A DNA stretch of 64,000 nucleotides from Pseudomonas japonica (GCF_013522925.1 NZ_JAAMQU010000011.1:62001-126000); one strand, 5' to 3'; numbered from the stretch's first letter, positions 16,805-25,364 are shown. The notes: generated by a model not told the origin, from the letters alone. Made by a program: numbers and translations.

Positions 16805-17923
16805 ATGTCAGTACACGCATTGTTCCAACCATTCGTTTCAGGGCCACTCAAGTTGGCGTCGCGTATCGTGATGGCGCCCATGACCCGATCCTTTTCCCCA
16901 GGCGGCGTGCCGAACGAACAAGTGGTGGAATACTACCGCCGCCGCGCGGCGGGCGGCGTAGGCCTCATCATTACCGAAGGCACCACGGTCGACCACCCGG
17001 CTGCCAATGGCTACCCCAACGTTCCCCGCTTCCATGGTGAAGACGCCCTGACCGGCTGGCGCAAGGTGGTCGAGGCGGTTCATCAGGCCGGTGGCAAGAT
17101 TGCTCCGCAGCTGTGGCATGTCGGTAACGTTCGCCGCCTGGGTACGGAGCCCGATGGCACGGTGCCAGGGTACGGCCCGATGGAGAAGCGCAAGGACGGC
17201 CGTGTGGTTATCCATGGCATGACCCAGGAAGATATCGACGCGGTGATCTCTGCTTTCGCCCGTGCCGCCGCGGCCGCCAAAGACATCGGCATGGATGCTA
17301 TCGAGATTCACGGTGCGCACGGCTACCTGATCGACCAGTTCTTCTGGGCGTCCAGCAATCAGCGCGAAGACGCCTATGGCGGGTCGGACGAGAACCGCTC
17401 CCGCTTCGCCATCGAACTCGTGCGTGCGGTTCGCGAGGCCGTGGGGCCGCAATTCCCGATCATCTTCAGGTTCTCCCAATGGAAGCAGCAGGATTACAGC
17501 GCTCGGCTGGCGACTTCGCCCCAGGCGCTCGACGCGTTCCTGCAACCGTTGGTACAGGCGGGCGTGGATATCTTCCATTGCTCCACCCGCCGTTTCTGGG
17601 AGCCGGAATTTCCTGAGGCAGTAGGCGACGGTGCGGCGCTCAACCTCGCGGGCTGGACCCGCCGGCTTAGCGGCAAGCCCGTGATCACGGTAGGCAGTGT
17701 AGGGCTGGATGACGAATTTCTGAAATTCATGGTGCAGACCGACGAGGTGGCAAAGCCCGCCAGCCTGGATGACCTTGTGACGCGCCTGGCCCAGAACGAG
17801 TTCGACCTGGTGGCGGTAGGGCGGGCATTGCTGGTAGACCCTGACTGGGCCGCCAAGGTGCGCGACGGGCGTGAGCAGGACATTCTTCCGTTCAGCCGCG
17901 AGGCGCTGGGCCAATTGAGCTGA
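16805..17923 (+). CDS. Old Yellow Enzyme family alkene reductase (NADH:flavin oxidoreductase)
   Basis: A 372-residue FMN-dependent TIM-barrel enzyme. Start is the ATG behind GGAGG. FMN/substrate motifs are IVMAPMTRSF, QLWHVG, the catalytic EIHGAHGYLIDQFFW and the C-terminal VAVGRALLVDPDW. The family reduces activated C=C bonds, nitroesters or N-ethylmaleimide. The role in this organism is unknown. It is followed by a convergent small gene. Confidence 0.87.
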   Translation: MSVHALFQPFVSGPLKLASRIVMAPMTRSFSPGGVPNEQVVEYYRRRAAGGVGLIITEGTTVDHPAANGYPNVPRFHGEDALTGWRKVVEAVHQAGGKIAPQLWHVGNVRRLGTEPDGTVPGYGPMEKRKDGRVVIHGMTQEDIDAVISAFARAAAAAKDIGMDAIEIHGAHGYLIDQFFWASSNQREDAYGGSDENRSRFAIELVRAVREAVGPQFPIIFRFSQWKQQDYSARLATSPQALDAFLQPLVQAGVDIFHCSTRRFWEPEFPEAVGDGAALNLAGWTRRLSGKPVITVGSVGLDDEFLKFMVQTDEVAKPASLDDLVTRLAQNEFDLVAVGRALLVDPDWAAKVRDGREQDILPFSREALGQLS

Positions 17924-17944
17924 ACGGAAGAGAAGCGGCGGCCG

Positions 17945-18307
17945 TTATACAAGCCGCTGATACACCTCGCCCACGATTTCGCCCATCAGCAACCCACTGA
18001 CATCAGGGATCCGGTGTTCGTCCTCGAAGCTATACGCTACGAAAAACACGCCGAAGGTGTCGGATACCCAAGCCGAGGGCGGGTCCTGCTCCTGGATCCG
18101 CCGAGTGGTTTCTTCGGTGAGTGTCTGGGAGTAAATGACCAGACGCTCCTCCAGGTTATTGACGCCATTGAGGTAAATCCGGTCAGGGGCCGGAAGGTTA
18201 TTCAGGCCTCGCTCGGCCAGCACCGTTTCCAGTTCAGTGCGCACGCGTGCGGCCAGTTCATCAGTGCCCTCATGCGCCCCTTTGTTCTCGGTTGTTTCGT
18301 TGATCAT
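17945..18307 (-). CDS. Hypothetical protein, 120 aa
   Basis: An acidic 120-residue soluble protein, with no signal peptide or membrane span. I do not recognise a family. The N-terminal third is charged and probably helical (AARVRTELETVLAERG). The middle (LNGVNNLEERLVIYSQTL) and C-terminus (FGVFFVAYSFEDEHRIPDV) look like a compact alpha/beta fold. It has normal codon use for the neighbourhood. It lies between OYE (convergent) and cysZ (same strand, 86 bases upstream). Confidence 0.6.
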   Translation of the reverse strand: MINETTENKGAHEGTDELAARVRTELETVLAERGLNNLPAPDRIYLNGVNNLEERLVIYSQTLTEETTRRIQEQDPPSAWVSDTFGVFFVAYSFEDEHRIPDVSGLLMGEIVGEVYQRLV

Positions 18308-18317
18308 GGCTATGCCC

Positions 18318-18363
18318 TTTTAAATGTTCCGCCGGCGCCAATCGCCGACAGGGCCATTTAAAA
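18318..18363. repeat. Inverted repeat between cysZ and the 120-aa gene
   Basis: Perfect arms TTTTAAATG and CATTTAAAA enclose inner arms GCCGGCG/CGCCGAC. It lies just upstream of the minus-strand 120-aa gene and downstream of cysZ, so it could be a terminator for cysZ or an operator. The DNA here is AT-rich against its surroundings. Confidence 0.45.
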
Positions 18364-18393
18364 CGAGCTCATCATTGCCGAGGGTGTACATAA

Positions 18394-19143
18394 CTACGCC
18401 GGAACAAGGCGGGCGTCGCCTCGTTCACGAACCCAGAACACGGTTGCGCCAGCGACCGCTGCAGGCATCATCAGGATGTTCACTACCGGTATCAGCAGTA
18501 CAAGGTACACACTGCCTCCGAAGCTGAGGCTGGCCCAGCGCTTGCGGCGCAGCCAGGCCAGCATGTCCTGCCAGCTCAGCTTGTGGTTGTCGGCGGGGTA
18601 GTCGATGTACTGGATGGCCATCATCCACACGCCAAACATCAGCCACAGGGGCGCCGCGATCACGTTCACCCCCGGGATCAGCGACAGCACAAGCAGCCCG
18701 ACCGCCCTGGGCAGGTAATAGGCCAGTTTGCGCATTTCACGGCTCAGGGTACGCGGCACCATGGCCAGTAGCTCGGCCCAGCTGAAGGCAGGAAATTCAT
18801 CCTTGCCGGTTACTACTACTTCTACCTTTTCTGCCAGAAACCCGTTGAACGGGGCGGCGATGATGTTGGCGACCATGGTGAAGGTAAAGAACACCATCAA
18901 CACCACCAGTGTCACGAACAGCGGCCAGAGGATGTAGTTGAGGAAGCTCAGCCATGTGGGCAGCTCCGGCATCAGCTGGTTTACCCACAGGCTGAATTCG
19001 TGGCCGGCGAAATAGATCAGCCCCACGAACAGCACCAGGTTGATGCCCAACGGCAACAGCACAAAAAGCCGCAAGCCTGGGCTGAGAACCAGCTTGAGGC
19101 CCTGGCGCAGGTATTCTGGCCCGGACAATGCGGGTAGTGGCAT
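18394..19143 (-). CDS. cysZ: Sulfate transporter CysZ
   Basis: A 249-residue inner-membrane protein (EI24/CysZ family) with several hydrophobic segments, near residues 27-50, 72-105, 145-170 and 205-240. It imports sulfate for cysteine synthesis. The start at 19143 (MPLPALSGPEYLRQGLKLV) is the family start; the frame continues upstream but has no support. PGVNVIAAPLWLMFGVWMMAIQY is the characteristic central region. It is divergent from trxB. Confidence 0.85.
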   Translation of the reverse strand: MPLPALSGPEYLRQGLKLVLSPGLRLFVLLPLGINLVLFVGLIYFAGHEFSLWVNQLMPELPTWLSFLNYILWPLFVTLVVLMVFFTFTMVANIIAAPFNGFLAEKVEVVVTGKDEFPAFSWAELLAMVPRTLSREMRKLAYYLPRAVGLLVLSLIPGVNVIAAPLWLMFGVWMMAIQYIDYPADNHKLSWQDMLAWLRRKRWASLSFGGSVYLVLLIPVVNILMMPAAVAGATVFWVRERGDARLVPA

Positions 19144-19432
19144 GAATCGATTCTCCAAAAGCGATGAAGTTGGCGCACGGTACCGGCTTTGCCGTAACGG
19201 TAAAACCCTGCGGCGCCCCGTAGCAACATCATGAAACCATGCAGGCGTAGTGGCGCGTGCGCATAGCGGCCCCCTATCAGCAGAATTGCCAAAGGGTATT
19301 TCCCTATATGGCCGGTCCTCGTTAAGCTTCACCCACTTCGATTTACCGGGCCGCGATAGTGGCCTGTCATTTTCAGCCGGCTAGGCCGGCACTACGACGC
19401 GGCACCCTTTGGCCGGTCGACAGGAGTGTGTC

Positions 19433-20398
19433 ATGTCTGAGCTTCGTCATTCCCGAGTGATCATCCTCGGCTCCGGCCCAGCCGGTTACAGCGCCGCTGT
19501 GTATGCGGCACGCGCCAACCTCAAGCCGCTGTTGATTACCGGCATGCAAGCAGGTGGCCAGCTGACTACCACGACCGAAGTCGACAACTGGCCAGGCGAC
19601 CCTCACGGCCTTACTGGCCCTGCGCTGATGCAGCGGATGCAAGAACACGCCGAGCGTTTCGAGACCGAAATCGTGTTCGACCATATCAACGCGGTGGATC
19701 TGGCTGCCAAGCCGTTCACCCTCACTGGCGACAACGGTACCTATACCTGCGATGCCCTGATCATTGCTACCGGTGCCAGTGCGCGCTACCTGGGCCTGCC
19801 TTCCGAAGAAGCGTTCATGGGCAAGGGCGTTTCCGCCTGCGCCACCTGCGACGGGTTCTTCTACCGTAACCGCGACGTGGCGGTGGTAGGGGGCGGCAAC
19901 ACTGCGGTGGAAGAAGCGCTGTACCTGGCCAATATCGCGAAGAAGGTCACCCTGGTACATCGTCGGGAAACCTTCCGCGCCGAGAAGATCCTGATCGACA
20001 AGCTGCATGCGCGGGTTGCCGAGGGCAAGATCGAGCTCAAGCTCAATGCCGTGCTGGACGAAGTGCTGGGCGACAATATGGGCGTGACCGGGGCGCGTTT
20101 GAGGAACAACGATGGCAGCACCTCCGAGCTGAACGTGGACGGTGTGTTCATCGCGATCGGCCATACCCCCAACACGTCGCTGTTCGAAGGGCAACTGCAG
20201 CTCAAGGATGGTTACCTTGTGGTCAAGGGTGGCCGTGAAGGCAATGCGACCGCCACCAATGTCGAAGGCGTGTTCGCCGCTGGCGACGTGGCCGACCACG
20301 TGTACCGCCAGGCCATCACCTCTGCGGGCGCCGGCTGCATGGCCGCACTGGATGTGGAGCGCTACCTCGACGGCCTGCAGAACGCGACGTTCGAATAA
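19433..20398 (+). CDS. trxB: Thioredoxin reductase
   Basis: A 321-residue FAD/NADPH flavoprotein. FAD motif ILGSGPAGYSAAVYAA, redox motif CATC with Cys136 and Cys139 (SACATCDGFFY), NADPH motif GGGNTAVEEALYL and C-terminal GDVADHVYRQAITSAG are all present. It reduces thioredoxin in the cytoplasm. The start follows AGGAG. A good intrinsic terminator follows. Confidence 0.95.
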   Translation: MSELRHSRVIILGSGPAGYSAAVYAARANLKPLLITGMQAGGQLTTTTEVDNWPGDPHGLTGPALMQRMQEHAERFETEIVFDHINAVDLAAKPFTLTGDNGTYTCDALIIATGASARYLGLPSEEAFMGKGVSACATCDGFFYRNRDVAVVGGGNTAVEEALYLANIAKKVTLVHRRETFRAEKILIDKLHARVAEGKIELKLNAVLDEVLGDNMGVTGARLRNNDGSTSELNVDGVFIAIGHTPNTSLFEGQLQLKDGYLVVKGGREGNATATNVEGVFAAGDVADHVYRQAITSAGAGCMAALDVERYLDGLQNATFE

Positions 20399-20413
20399 GC
20401 GCAGCGTGATACG

Positions 20414-20444
20414 AAACGCCCGGCAAATGGCCGGGCGTTTTCAT
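20414..20444 (+). terminator. Intrinsic terminator of trxB (bidirectional)
   Basis: The arms AACGCCCGGC and GCCGGGCGTT enclose a short loop and are followed by TTTTCATTT on the plus strand. The minus strand also reads into a T-run, so the structure can serve the convergent hopJ transcript. Confidence 0.8.
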
Positions 20445-20455
20445 TTCAGGCGGGA

Positions 20456-20806
20456 TCAGGCCACCGGCACCTTGCGCACCAGCGCAGCGGCCTCGAAACG
20501 CACAGCGCTCATTCCGTTGGCAATCAGCGCACGAATGTTGGCGTGGTCGCTGCCTTCCGGCGTGGCCAGCACGGCACGGTAATGTTCACCGAATGCCAGT
20601 AGTGCTTCCTGGTCGCTGAAGCCCTCCAGTTGGGCCAGCCCCAGGGTTTTGCAAGAACCTTCGTTCTGGCCCGCAGCATTGGTCACCGGGCCGTTGGTGA
20701 AGGCCTGTGGGCTGTAATCGTAATGGTCGGCCACAAAGGCGAGGGTATCGGCGAACAGGTTTTCACCGGTTTCCAGGCTGGCCCGGAACGCATTCAAATC
20801 AGTCAT
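20456..20806 (-). CDS. HopJ-family protein
   Basis: A 116-residue protein of the HopJ (type III effector HopPmaJ) family, with the motifs ADTLAFVADHYDYSP, FTNGPVTNAAGQNEGSCKTL and FGEHYRAVLATPEGSDHANIRAL. The family name comes from a plant pathogen, but homologues are common in non-pathogens. No secretion genes or hrp box are seen here, so this is likely a housekeeping protein of unknown role. It overlaps the upstream DUF1244 gene by 8 bases. Confidence 0.78.
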   Translation of the reverse strand: MTDLNAFRASLETGENLFADTLAFVADHYDYSPQAFTNGPVTNAAGQNEGSCKTLGLAQLEGFSDQEALLAFGEHYRAVLATPEGSDHANIRALIANGMSAVRFEAAALVRKVPVA

Positions 20807-21095
20807 GGGGTTTTCCTTGGGCGAAGGCAGCGGCCTGGGCCGGGCTGGCTTCTGTCTGGTAACGCTGTTTCCACTCGTCGTAGGGCATGCCATACACCAC
20901 CTCGCGGGCGGCGTCCTGGGTGAGTTCCAGCCCGCGTTCGTCTGCGGCGGCCTTGTACCATTTCGACAGGCAGTTGCGGCAGAACCCTGCGAGGTTCATC
21001 AGGTCGATGTTCTGCACGTCAGTACGGTTGCCCAGGTGTGCAACCAGGCGGCGAAAGGCCGCGGCCTCGAGCTCCAGGCGCTGTTGCTCGTTCAT
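20799..21095 (-). CDS. DUF1244 family protein
   Basis: A 98-residue cytoplasmic protein of DUF1244, with the motif GFCRNCLSKWYKAAADERG and C-terminal GMPYDEWKQRYQTEAS. The two Cys in CRNC suggest redox or metal binding, but the function is unknown. It overlaps hopJ by 8 bases, so the two are translationally coupled. It lies 66 bases downstream of folX on the same strand. Confidence 0.82.
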   Translation of the reverse strand: MNEQQRLELEAAAFRRLVAHLGNRTDVQNIDLMNLAGFCRNCLSKWYKAAADERGLELTQDAAREVVYGMPYDEWKQRYQTEASPAQAAAFAQGKPHD

Positions 21096-21161
21096 GTTCG
21101 GGCTCCTCCGGTAGTAGGGCAGCGATGATAAAAGGCGTACCCGCCGTGGGCAATCACGGCG

Positions 21162-21533
21162 TCAGCGACGGCCCGCCAAGGTGATCGACACCGATTCGGC
21201 AAAGCGCAGCGCGTGGGGTTTGTCCACTTCCACTTCGCTGTAGTCCACAGCCTCATAGCTCATCACCAGATCCAGGATTTCCTGTGTAAGGCGTTCCAGC
21301 AGCGCGAAGCGGTTGCCTTCCACGTGCTGAATGATCGCTTTGGTGATTGTCCGATAATTGAGCGCGTGGTCGATGTCGTTATCACGCACGGCATCAGTGG
21401 CGCGGTACAGTATCGTCACGTTGATGAGCACGTCCTGCTTGTTGAGGATCTCGTCCTCATTGATGCCGATATAGGTGCGCAGGCGAAGGTCCTTCACCCG
21501 GATGCGGGCCATTCCTGGCTCCAGATGTGGCAT
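21162..21533 (-). CDS. folX: Dihydroneopterin triphosphate 2'-epimerase
   Basis: A 123-residue FolX/FolB-fold protein with the motifs LRTYIGINEDEILNKQDV and NYRTITKAIIQHVEGNRFALLE. The long N-terminus and ESVSITLAG end fit FolX rather than FolB. It converts dihydroneopterin triphosphate to dihydromonapterin triphosphate, leading to tetrahydromonapterin, the cofactor of phenylalanine hydroxylase in Pseudomonas. FolM, the reductase of the same route, lies 18 bases upstream. Confidence 0.85.
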   Translation of the reverse strand: MPHLEPGMARIRVKDLRLRTYIGINEDEILNKQDVLINVTILYRATDAVRDNDIDHALNYRTITKAIIQHVEGNRFALLERLTQEILDLVMSYEAVDYSEVEVDKPHALRFAESVSITLAGRR

Positions 21534-21551
21534 GGTGCAAACTCCCAGGGG

Positions 21552-22259
21552 CTATTTCAGATGCCGACCGCCGTTCACGGTCAGGGTGGTTCCCGTCACG
21601 TAGGCATTGTCCATCAGGTAGCGCAGGCTTTGGTAGATAACCTCTGCGCCGGGCTCGATGCCGATGGCGGATTTGGCCAGCGCCTTGCGTCGGTAGGCCT
21701 CGTCATCCCCCTCGTTGAACTGAATCAGGGCAGGGGCGATGCCATTGACCTTTATCGCCGGCGCGAAGCGCGCCGCGAAGGACAATACCAGGCTGTCGAG
21801 GCCCGCCTTGGTGGCGCAGTAAGCGATGTGTTTGGCGCTACCCTTGCGGGTGACGTCGTCGCTGATGTGAATGATATCTGCAACCGGGCTTGCCTTCAGC
21901 AGGGCTTCGCATTCGAGGTTGATCAGGTACGGCGCCAGCATGTGCACATTGAACATACCGAGGAACGCGTCGGGGTCGGCCCCACCGTTATCAGGTAGCC
22001 ACGCCGAAGCGTTATGCACGATGGCCCGTAGCCCGCTGACGCTGGCCTTGAGCGTCCCGATGAAGGCCCGGATACCGCCTTCGTCGGCGAAGTCTGCCGG
22101 CAGGGTCATCGCGCCCGCCGCGCGCAGCGATTCGATGCCCGGGTGCTCCCGGCGGTAGGTCGCCACCACTGGAATGCCGTCATCCAGCAGCCGCAGCGCG
22201 CAGTGCAAGCCTAGCCGCTGCGCGGCGCCGGTAATGAGGACTGGGAAATGTTCAGGCAT
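21552..22259 (-). CDS. folM: Dihydromonapterin reductase (short-chain dehydrogenase FolM)
   Basis: A 235-residue short-chain dehydrogenase. The nucleotide motif is TGAAQRLGLHCALRL, the active site is YCATKAG with a Ser upstream and the C-terminus is VTGTTLTVNGGRHLK. Its adjacency to folX supports FolM, which reduces dihydromonapterin to tetrahydromonapterin with NADPH. It lies in the same minus-strand run as folX, DUF1244 and hopJ. Confidence 0.85.
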   Translation of the reverse strand: MPEHFPVLITGAAQRLGLHCALRLLDDGIPVVATYRREHPGIESLRAAGAMTLPADFADEGGIRAFIGTLKASVSGLRAIVHNASAWLPDNGGADPDAFLGMFNVHMLAPYLINLECEALLKASPVADIIHISDDVTRKGSAKHIAYCATKAGLDSLVLSFAARFAPAIKVNGIAPALIQFNEGDDEAYRRKALAKSAIGIEPGAEVIYQSLRYLMDNAYVTGTTLTVNGGRHLK

Positions 22260-22341
22260 GTAAGGGTCGCTGTGTGGCCGCCGCGTTCACCGCGGCGGCT
22301 GAGCAGCGACAGTAGCGTACCCGGGACGCTGCGCCAACCGC

Positions 22342-22926
22342 CTACCTTGCCTGGGCGCTGGGCTTGGCCACTGCAGTAGTGCGCGGGGGCGCGTTCAACC
22401 AGGGCGAGAGCAAGCGGGTTGAAAGCGGAATGAAGATAAACACCATCAGCGGTGTAAGCGCCAGTGTGCTGACGAGGATACGGGGTGCCAGCGTCAACTC
22501 CCCCAGCCACGCACCAAAAGCGAAGTTGAACAGCAGCGACACCGGGAAGAACGCCAGCCAGATCGCCACGGCTTGTTTCCAGCGAGGCGGGCGCTGCGGT
22601 TGTGCCGAGCTGGATGTGGTAGCGAACCAGCCATCCATGCCATGCACGCGGTGCTCCGACGGCTGAGCGAACAGCCCATTGCCGCGCGCAAGCCAGGCCT
22701 GCCGGGACGCGGAAAACTCCCACGCATGCAGTGTAATGGGGTCGGCGAAGCGGAAGATCATCTGGAATTCGTTATCGCCCTCAGGCGGCGCAAGAATGCC
22801 CGAGCCCAGATAGCCCGGAAAGTCAGTAGCGAGGTGCTCGCCTTCCTGAAGCCAGGCGATCAATTCAGGGTACCGCCCTTTGGCGGCGCGGCGCGCGACC
22901 AGCATGGTCACAGGTGGCGTAGACAT
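22342..22926 (-). CDS. Antibiotic-biosynthesis-monooxygenase (ABM) domain membrane protein
   Basis: A 194-residue protein. The N-terminal ABM-like half (MSTPPVTMLVARRAAKGRYP, HLATDFPGYLGSGIL, FQMIFRFADPITLHAWE) is followed by two membrane helices (AVAIWLAFFPVSLLFNFAFG and ISTLAL-type). ABM domains handle small reactive compounds without cofactor. The start at 22926 is the family start; the upstream 57 codons are not supported. It heads the minus-strand pterin run and is divergent from the LitR-type regulator. Confidence 0.7.
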   Translation of the reverse strand: MSTPPVTMLVARRAAKGRYPELIAWLQEGEHLATDFPGYLGSGILAPPEGDNEFQMIFRFADPITLHAWEFSASRQAWLARGNGLFAQPSEHRVHGMDGWFATTSSSAQPQRPPRWKQAVAIWLAFFPVSLLFNFAFGAWLGELTLAPRILVSTLALTPLMVFIFIPLSTRLLSPWLNAPPRTTAVAKPSAQAR

Positions 22927-23163
22927 TGTGTATCTCCCGGCTGCAGGCAACCGCCCAGGGTAAGGGCGTCGCAATCGCGCCCCGGGGTGGTGGGGCGCAA
23001 TGGAATTCAAGCAAGGATTATTCCTTATTCGAACCAAGCCGTCTGCTCCCATGCGCCACGCCTGTCGGGGGAACCATCGCTGCGGTGCATGTTCCATCGC
23101 GCATAAGGTCTCAACAAACAGTTACAATCGTTCAACAGCCTGAAACCGCCGGTTTTCCTTCGT

Positions 23164-24114
23164 ATGAGCGACAACGAACACTATGCGGCCACCAGCCGCG
23201 CCCATAGCGAACAGGAGTTGTTTCCTATTCGCGAGGTGTCGCGCCTCACAGGTGTGAATCCAGTAACGCTGCGTGCCTGGGAGCGGCGCTATGGGCTTAT
23301 CCAGCCCACTCGCACCGAAAGCGGGCACAGGCTCTATTCCGCTGCCGACGTGGCGGAAGTGCGGGCAGTCCTGGGGTGGCTGGAGCGCGGCGTAGCGGTG
23401 AGCAAGGTAGGCACTCTGTTGGCCCGCAGCCAGGAAGGCAGGGTGCCAGCCCCTACCGAGCCGGCCTCGGCATTCAGCGAATATGGACAGTGGCGTGACC
23501 GGATCGCATCTGTCGTGCATCGTTTCGATGAGCTCACCCTCACGCGGCTTTACGGGCAGGTCTTCTCGACCTATCCCTTGGCCGTGGCCTTCGAGGAGGT
23601 GTTCATACCCGTGTGGGAGCAGGCGCGGCTTCGCCAGGAGGGCTTCGGGCTGGCCAGCGAATGGGCATTTCTCGATCACTTCCTGCGTGGGCAAGTGCTC
23701 AAGCGCTTGCAGTTCGTTCAGCGAGAAGCGGTAGACAGCCATGTGCTGCTTTGCGGAGTGCCAGGCCAGTGCCACGAACTCGAGCTGCTGGTAACAGCGC
23801 TGTTGCTGGGGAACGACCAGGTTTGGGTCCAGCCCTTGGGCAAGGGCCAGCCGCTTGAAGAACTGGGGCTGGTAACTGAGCGTATTCAGCCTCACGCCGT
23901 GGTGCTGTTTTCCAACCACGCCCCGGGCACGGACGCCGCCAAGCGGTTCATCAAGCTGGCATTGACCCTTGAATGCCCCTTGTTACTGGCGGGGGAGATG
24001 AGCGAGCTGATTCAGGATCAGCTGGTGAATTCGTCGGTGGCCTGTCTGGGTGCTAGCGGGCACCTGATGAAGCGGCGGCTGTTGCAGTACATCGCGGGCC
24101 ATCTGGATACCTGA
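23164..24114 (+). CDS. MerR-family regulator, class II LitR/PplR type (light-responsive)
   Basis: A 316-residue regulator. The N-terminal MerR helix-turn-helix (FPIREVSRLTGVNPVTLRAW, then YGLIQPTRTESGHRLYS) spans about residues 20-90. The C-terminal half resembles a cobalamin-binding domain, but the canonical DxHxxG is degraded to GQCHELEL, which fits class II LitR proteins that do not use B12 and instead depend on a LOV protein. A LOV gene lies on the opposite strand 675 bases past its stop. It probably controls light-responsive genes, including perhaps the divergent ABM/fol run. The family assignment is firm; the regulon is inference. Confidence 0.8.
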   Translation: MSDNEHYAATSRAHSEQELFPIREVSRLTGVNPVTLRAWERRYGLIQPTRTESGHRLYSAADVAEVRAVLGWLERGVAVSKVGTLLARSQEGRVPAPTEPASAFSEYGQWRDRIASVVHRFDELTLTRLYGQVFSTYPLAVAFEEVFIPVWEQARLRQEGFGLASEWAFLDHFLRGQVLKRLQFVQREAVDSHVLLCGVPGQCHELELLVTALLLGNDQVWVQPLGKGQPLEELGLVTERIQPHAVVLFSNHAPGTDAAKRFIKLALTLECPLLLAGEMSELIQDQLVNSSVACLGASGHLMKRRLLQYIAGHLDT

Positions 24115-24115
24115 T

Positions 24116-24721
24116 TCAGGCATGCAGATCAGGGTGCGCCAGCCGATGCTGCTCGAGAATGTAATGGCGCAACCGCTCGGCTTCCTGGGCATCGTGCGGG
24201 ATCAGCCGGTAAGCCATCAGGCCCTCGGCAATCTCACGCTCCAGGCTGCCGCGCAGGGCGATCGGCGCGTAGCCTTCGGGCGCGAACCACAGAGAGAAAA
24301 CCTCCGGCGCCTCGATGCCATCTCGCAGCTGAAGCACTACGCCGCTTACCGAAATTTCGACTACCCACAGCGACACGGGCCTGGCGCGCCGGTCCTGCAA
24401 CGCAATGGCATCGGCCAGGGCGAGGCGCCATGGGCGGATCATCGGGCCGTCCTCGTAGATGGTAGGCGCGCCCAGCTTGATATGCTGCGCGTGGAATTCA
24501 TCCTCCTCCAGGCGTAACGGGAAGCTCAGCTGCTGGTTTTCATACTGGGCCTGGATGGTAACGTGCTCGTGAGCAACCAGGCGCGTCAGCAGTTCCTGCA
24601 GTTGGCTACCACCGTTTACCATCAAGCCGGTAGAGACGTCGCCGTTGTCGGCCGCCAGGCTGTGATGGATGCCCTGAAGGAAATCGAGTTCGTCCTGGGT
24701 CAGCAGAGAGTCAGGTTGCAT
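24116..24721 (-). CDS. PilZ-like protein downstream of the LOV gene
   Basis: A 201-residue cytoplasmic protein. It resembles flagellar-brake/PilZ-type proteins: an N-terminal beta-rich part (LLTRLVAHEHVTIQAQYENQ) and a C-terminal PilZ-like part with RRARPVSLWVVEISVSGVVL. The second PilZ motif is degenerate (EISVSGV rather than DxSxxG), so c-di-GMP binding is uncertain. It is 67 bases downstream of the LOV gene on the same strand and 1 base from the convergent LitR stop. This suggests a light-linked output, as an inference. Confidence 0.55.
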   Translation of the reverse strand: MQPDSLLTQDELDFLQGIHHSLAADNGDVSTGLMVNGGSQLQELLTRLVAHEHVTIQAQYENQQLSFPLRLEEDEFHAQHIKLGAPTIYEDGPMIRPWRLALADAIALQDRRARPVSLWVVEISVSGVVLQLRDGIEAPEVFSLWFAPEGYAPIALRGSLEREIAEGLMAYRLIPHDAQEAERLRHYILEQHRLAHPDLHA

Positions 24722-24788
24722 GATTCGGCCCGGTTAGTGTCGCAAGAGCGAAGTGGTTAGCATGAGGCCCTCGGGGTTCCGTAGCGTT

Positions 24789-25244
24789 TCACTGTTCAGC
24801 GTCTTTGAGGCGGACAATTTCCTGGCGCGCTGCTGCCAGTTCTGCTTCCAGTTGCATTATTCGTTCCTGCGCTGCTACCTGCGCGGTGACGTCTTTCTGG
24901 ATTCCGATGAAATAACGTCGGCCGTCGCCTTCGTTGTGAACGGGCGCAATCGACAGCTCATTCCAGAATTGGCTGCCATCCTTGCGAAAGTTACGCATGA
25001 TCTGCCGGCAGGGCTGCCCTGTATCGATGGCGTCGCGCACCTGCTGCCGGATAGCTTCTTCAGCCTGGCCGTTCTGCAGAAAGCGACAGTCGCGATAGAG
25101 GATTTCCTCGGCACTGTAGCCCGTCATTCGTTCGAAGGCCGGATTAACATAAATCAAAATGTTATCCGAGCCTTCCTGCTCAGCGATAACGATGCCGTCG
25201 TTGGACGCATCGACCACAAGTTGCAACAGGTTTGGGCCAATCAT
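24789..25244 (-). CDS. Short LOV-domain blue-light photoreceptor
   Basis: A 151-residue protein made of one LOV core and flanking helices, like P. putida PpSB1-LOV. The flavin-binding Cys53 is in YRDCRFLQNG; FMN contacts NFRKDGSQFWNEL and the glutamine in FIGIQKDVT (Gln116) are present. The N-terminal cap (NLLQLVVDASNDGI) and a C-terminal amphipathic helix (QERIMQLEAELAAARQEI) follow the short-LOV plan. Position 61 is Ala and 66 is Arg, against Arg/Arg in PpSB1-LOV. It has no fused effector, so it must signal through partners such as the nearby LitR-type protein. Confidence 0.88.
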   Translation of the reverse strand: MIGPNLLQLVVDASNDGIVIAEQEGSDNILIYVNPAFERMTGYSAEEILYRDCRFLQNGQAEEAIRQQVRDAIDTGQPCRQIMRNFRKDGSQFWNELSIAPVHNEGDGRRYFIGIQKDVTAQVAAQERIMQLEAELAAARQEIVRLKDAEQ

Positions 25245-25364
25245 AGGTCCTCCGGCCAGCCGCCTCGGTGAGATGGCATTTTAACTTACCCGATGGGCTC
25301 TGGCATGCGGGAACCGCATTCGTTCCGCTGGTAAACTGCCTGCCTCGTCCAAAAGGAGCCCGGC

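Noticed and set aside
20456..20806. HopJ gene as evidence of a type III secretion system
   Set aside because: The family is widespread in non-pathogens, and no hrp genes or hrp box are present.
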